Shown: positions 4,981 to 5,260 of the stretch, piece by piece
How positions within the stretch are numbered: the stretch's first letter is position 1
Layout: each line of letters begins with the position of its first letter
Origin: Candidatus Nomurabacteria bacterium
GTDB taxonomy: Bacteria > Patescibacteriota > Minisyncoccia > Phycocordibacterales > UBA9973
Length of the DNA: 5,260 nt
Direction: 5' to 3'
Assembly: GCA_021413625.1 (NCBI GenBank)
Contig: JAIOPY010000047.1
Coordinates: forward strand, 1-5,260
The notes under the pieces: generated by a model
Told to the model about the DNA's origin: nothing
The model's input: the letters and a program-made list of their open reading frames with translations, nothing else
Database searches by the model: none
Program-made: the position numbers and the translations under genes

Positions 4981-5260
4981 ATGATAATCACATATTTCGG
5001 CAAAGAGTTTTTCAAGATTACGCAAGGAGAAATGGTCCTTGCTTTTAACCCTGTAAGCAAGAATTCTAAGTCTGGAATTTCCACTAAATTTGGCGCAGAT
5101 ATTGCGCTAGTAACCACAAACCACCCTGATTATAATGGAGTAGAACAGCTCTCTCATGGCGAGCGAGCACCTTTTGTGGTTTCTGGTCCCGGTGAGTACG
5201 AAGTCAAAGAAATATTTATTAGAGGCGTGATGTTGGACGCAGAAATTTCCGATAAAAAAT
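4981..5260 (+). CDS. Metallo-beta-lactamase-fold hydrolase, UlaG-like (N-terminal part)
   Basis: The frame opens at ATG 4981 and continues for 93 codons to the end of the window without a stop, so the gene is cut by the window edge. The protein begins MIITYFGKEFFKITQGEMVLAFNP, followed by KFGADIALVTTNHPDYNGVEQL and PFVVSGPGEYEVKEIFIRGV. This is the pattern of the small MBL-fold proteins related to UlaG-type hydrolases: a first strand pair (ITYxGxxxFxI...LxxNP), then AD.ALVT.NHPD where related enzymes have the start of the metal-binding motif, then PGEYE. NHPDYN stands where HxHxDH would be expected, so the usual metal ligands are not fully present in the visible part. Such divergent forms appear to be common in Patescibacteria; whether they bind metal is unknown to me. 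It is probably cytoplasmic, since no signal peptide is seen. It is divergent from S1. Confidence 0.75.
   Translation, partial: MIITYFGKEFFKITQGEMVLAFNPVSKNSKSGISTKFGADIALVTTNHPDYNGVEQLSHGERAPFVVSGPGEYEVKEIFIRGVMLDAEISDKK

Noticed and set aside
1..5260. CRISPR array, tRNA or rRNA gene, insertion sequence, or recoded TGA
   Set aside because: No repeat-spacer pattern, cloverleaf, transposase or terminal repeats were seen, and all genes read without internal TGA.

Overview
The window looks like a piece of a small, AT-rich genome of the Candidate Phyla Radiation (Patescibacteria, most likely Parcubacteria-like). The reasons are a compact layout, divergent versions of cell-wall genes, a four-domain ribosomal protein S1, and a perfect GC-rich palindrome (CCTGCCTGCCGGCAGGCAGG) read in frame as LPAGRQV inside a protein, a peptide signature I associate with proteins of these bacteria. 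All complete genes end in TAA or TAG, no in-frame TGA is needed, and the standard bacterial code fits. The lineage is inferred from sequence character only.

Layout. Bases 1-140 hold the last 45 codons of murE on the plus strand. It converges, with a 10-base gap, on a minus-strand pair that reads from about 2667 down to 151: a protein of unknown family (broken into two frames at a run of six A) followed, with a 14-base overlap, by a Mur-ligase-family protein resembling Mpl/MurC. Bases 2668-3022 form a 355-base divergent intergenic region with a good sigma70-type promoter and an approximately 154-nt leader with nested stems. This precedes a secreted lysozyme/transglycosylase-like protein (3023-3673, plus). 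A 38-base perfect palindrome (3680-3717) is a bidirectional terminator shared with the convergent gene for ribosomal protein S1 (3724-4806, minus). The S1 gene has a terminator-like hairpin directly before its start codon, with alternative pairings that suggest attenuation. Divergent from S1, a metallo-beta-lactamase-fold protein starts at 4981 and runs off the window, probably from a nearly leaderless mRNA.

How the genes fit together. Three of the six loci concern peptidoglycan: MurE (stem-peptide synthesis), the Mur-ligase-like protein (synthesis or recycling of UDP-muramyl peptides) and the lysozyme-like protein (wall cleavage). The unknown protein is apparently co-translated with the Mur-ligase-like protein and may work with it. 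S1 and the metallo-hydrolase are unrelated housekeeping neighbours.

The points most worth following up are the structured leader of the lysozyme-like gene, the putative S1 attenuator, the frameshift in the unknown protein, and the altered catalytic motif plus palindrome insertion in the Mur-ligase-like protein. I see no CRISPR array, tRNA, rRNA, insertion sequence or defence system.
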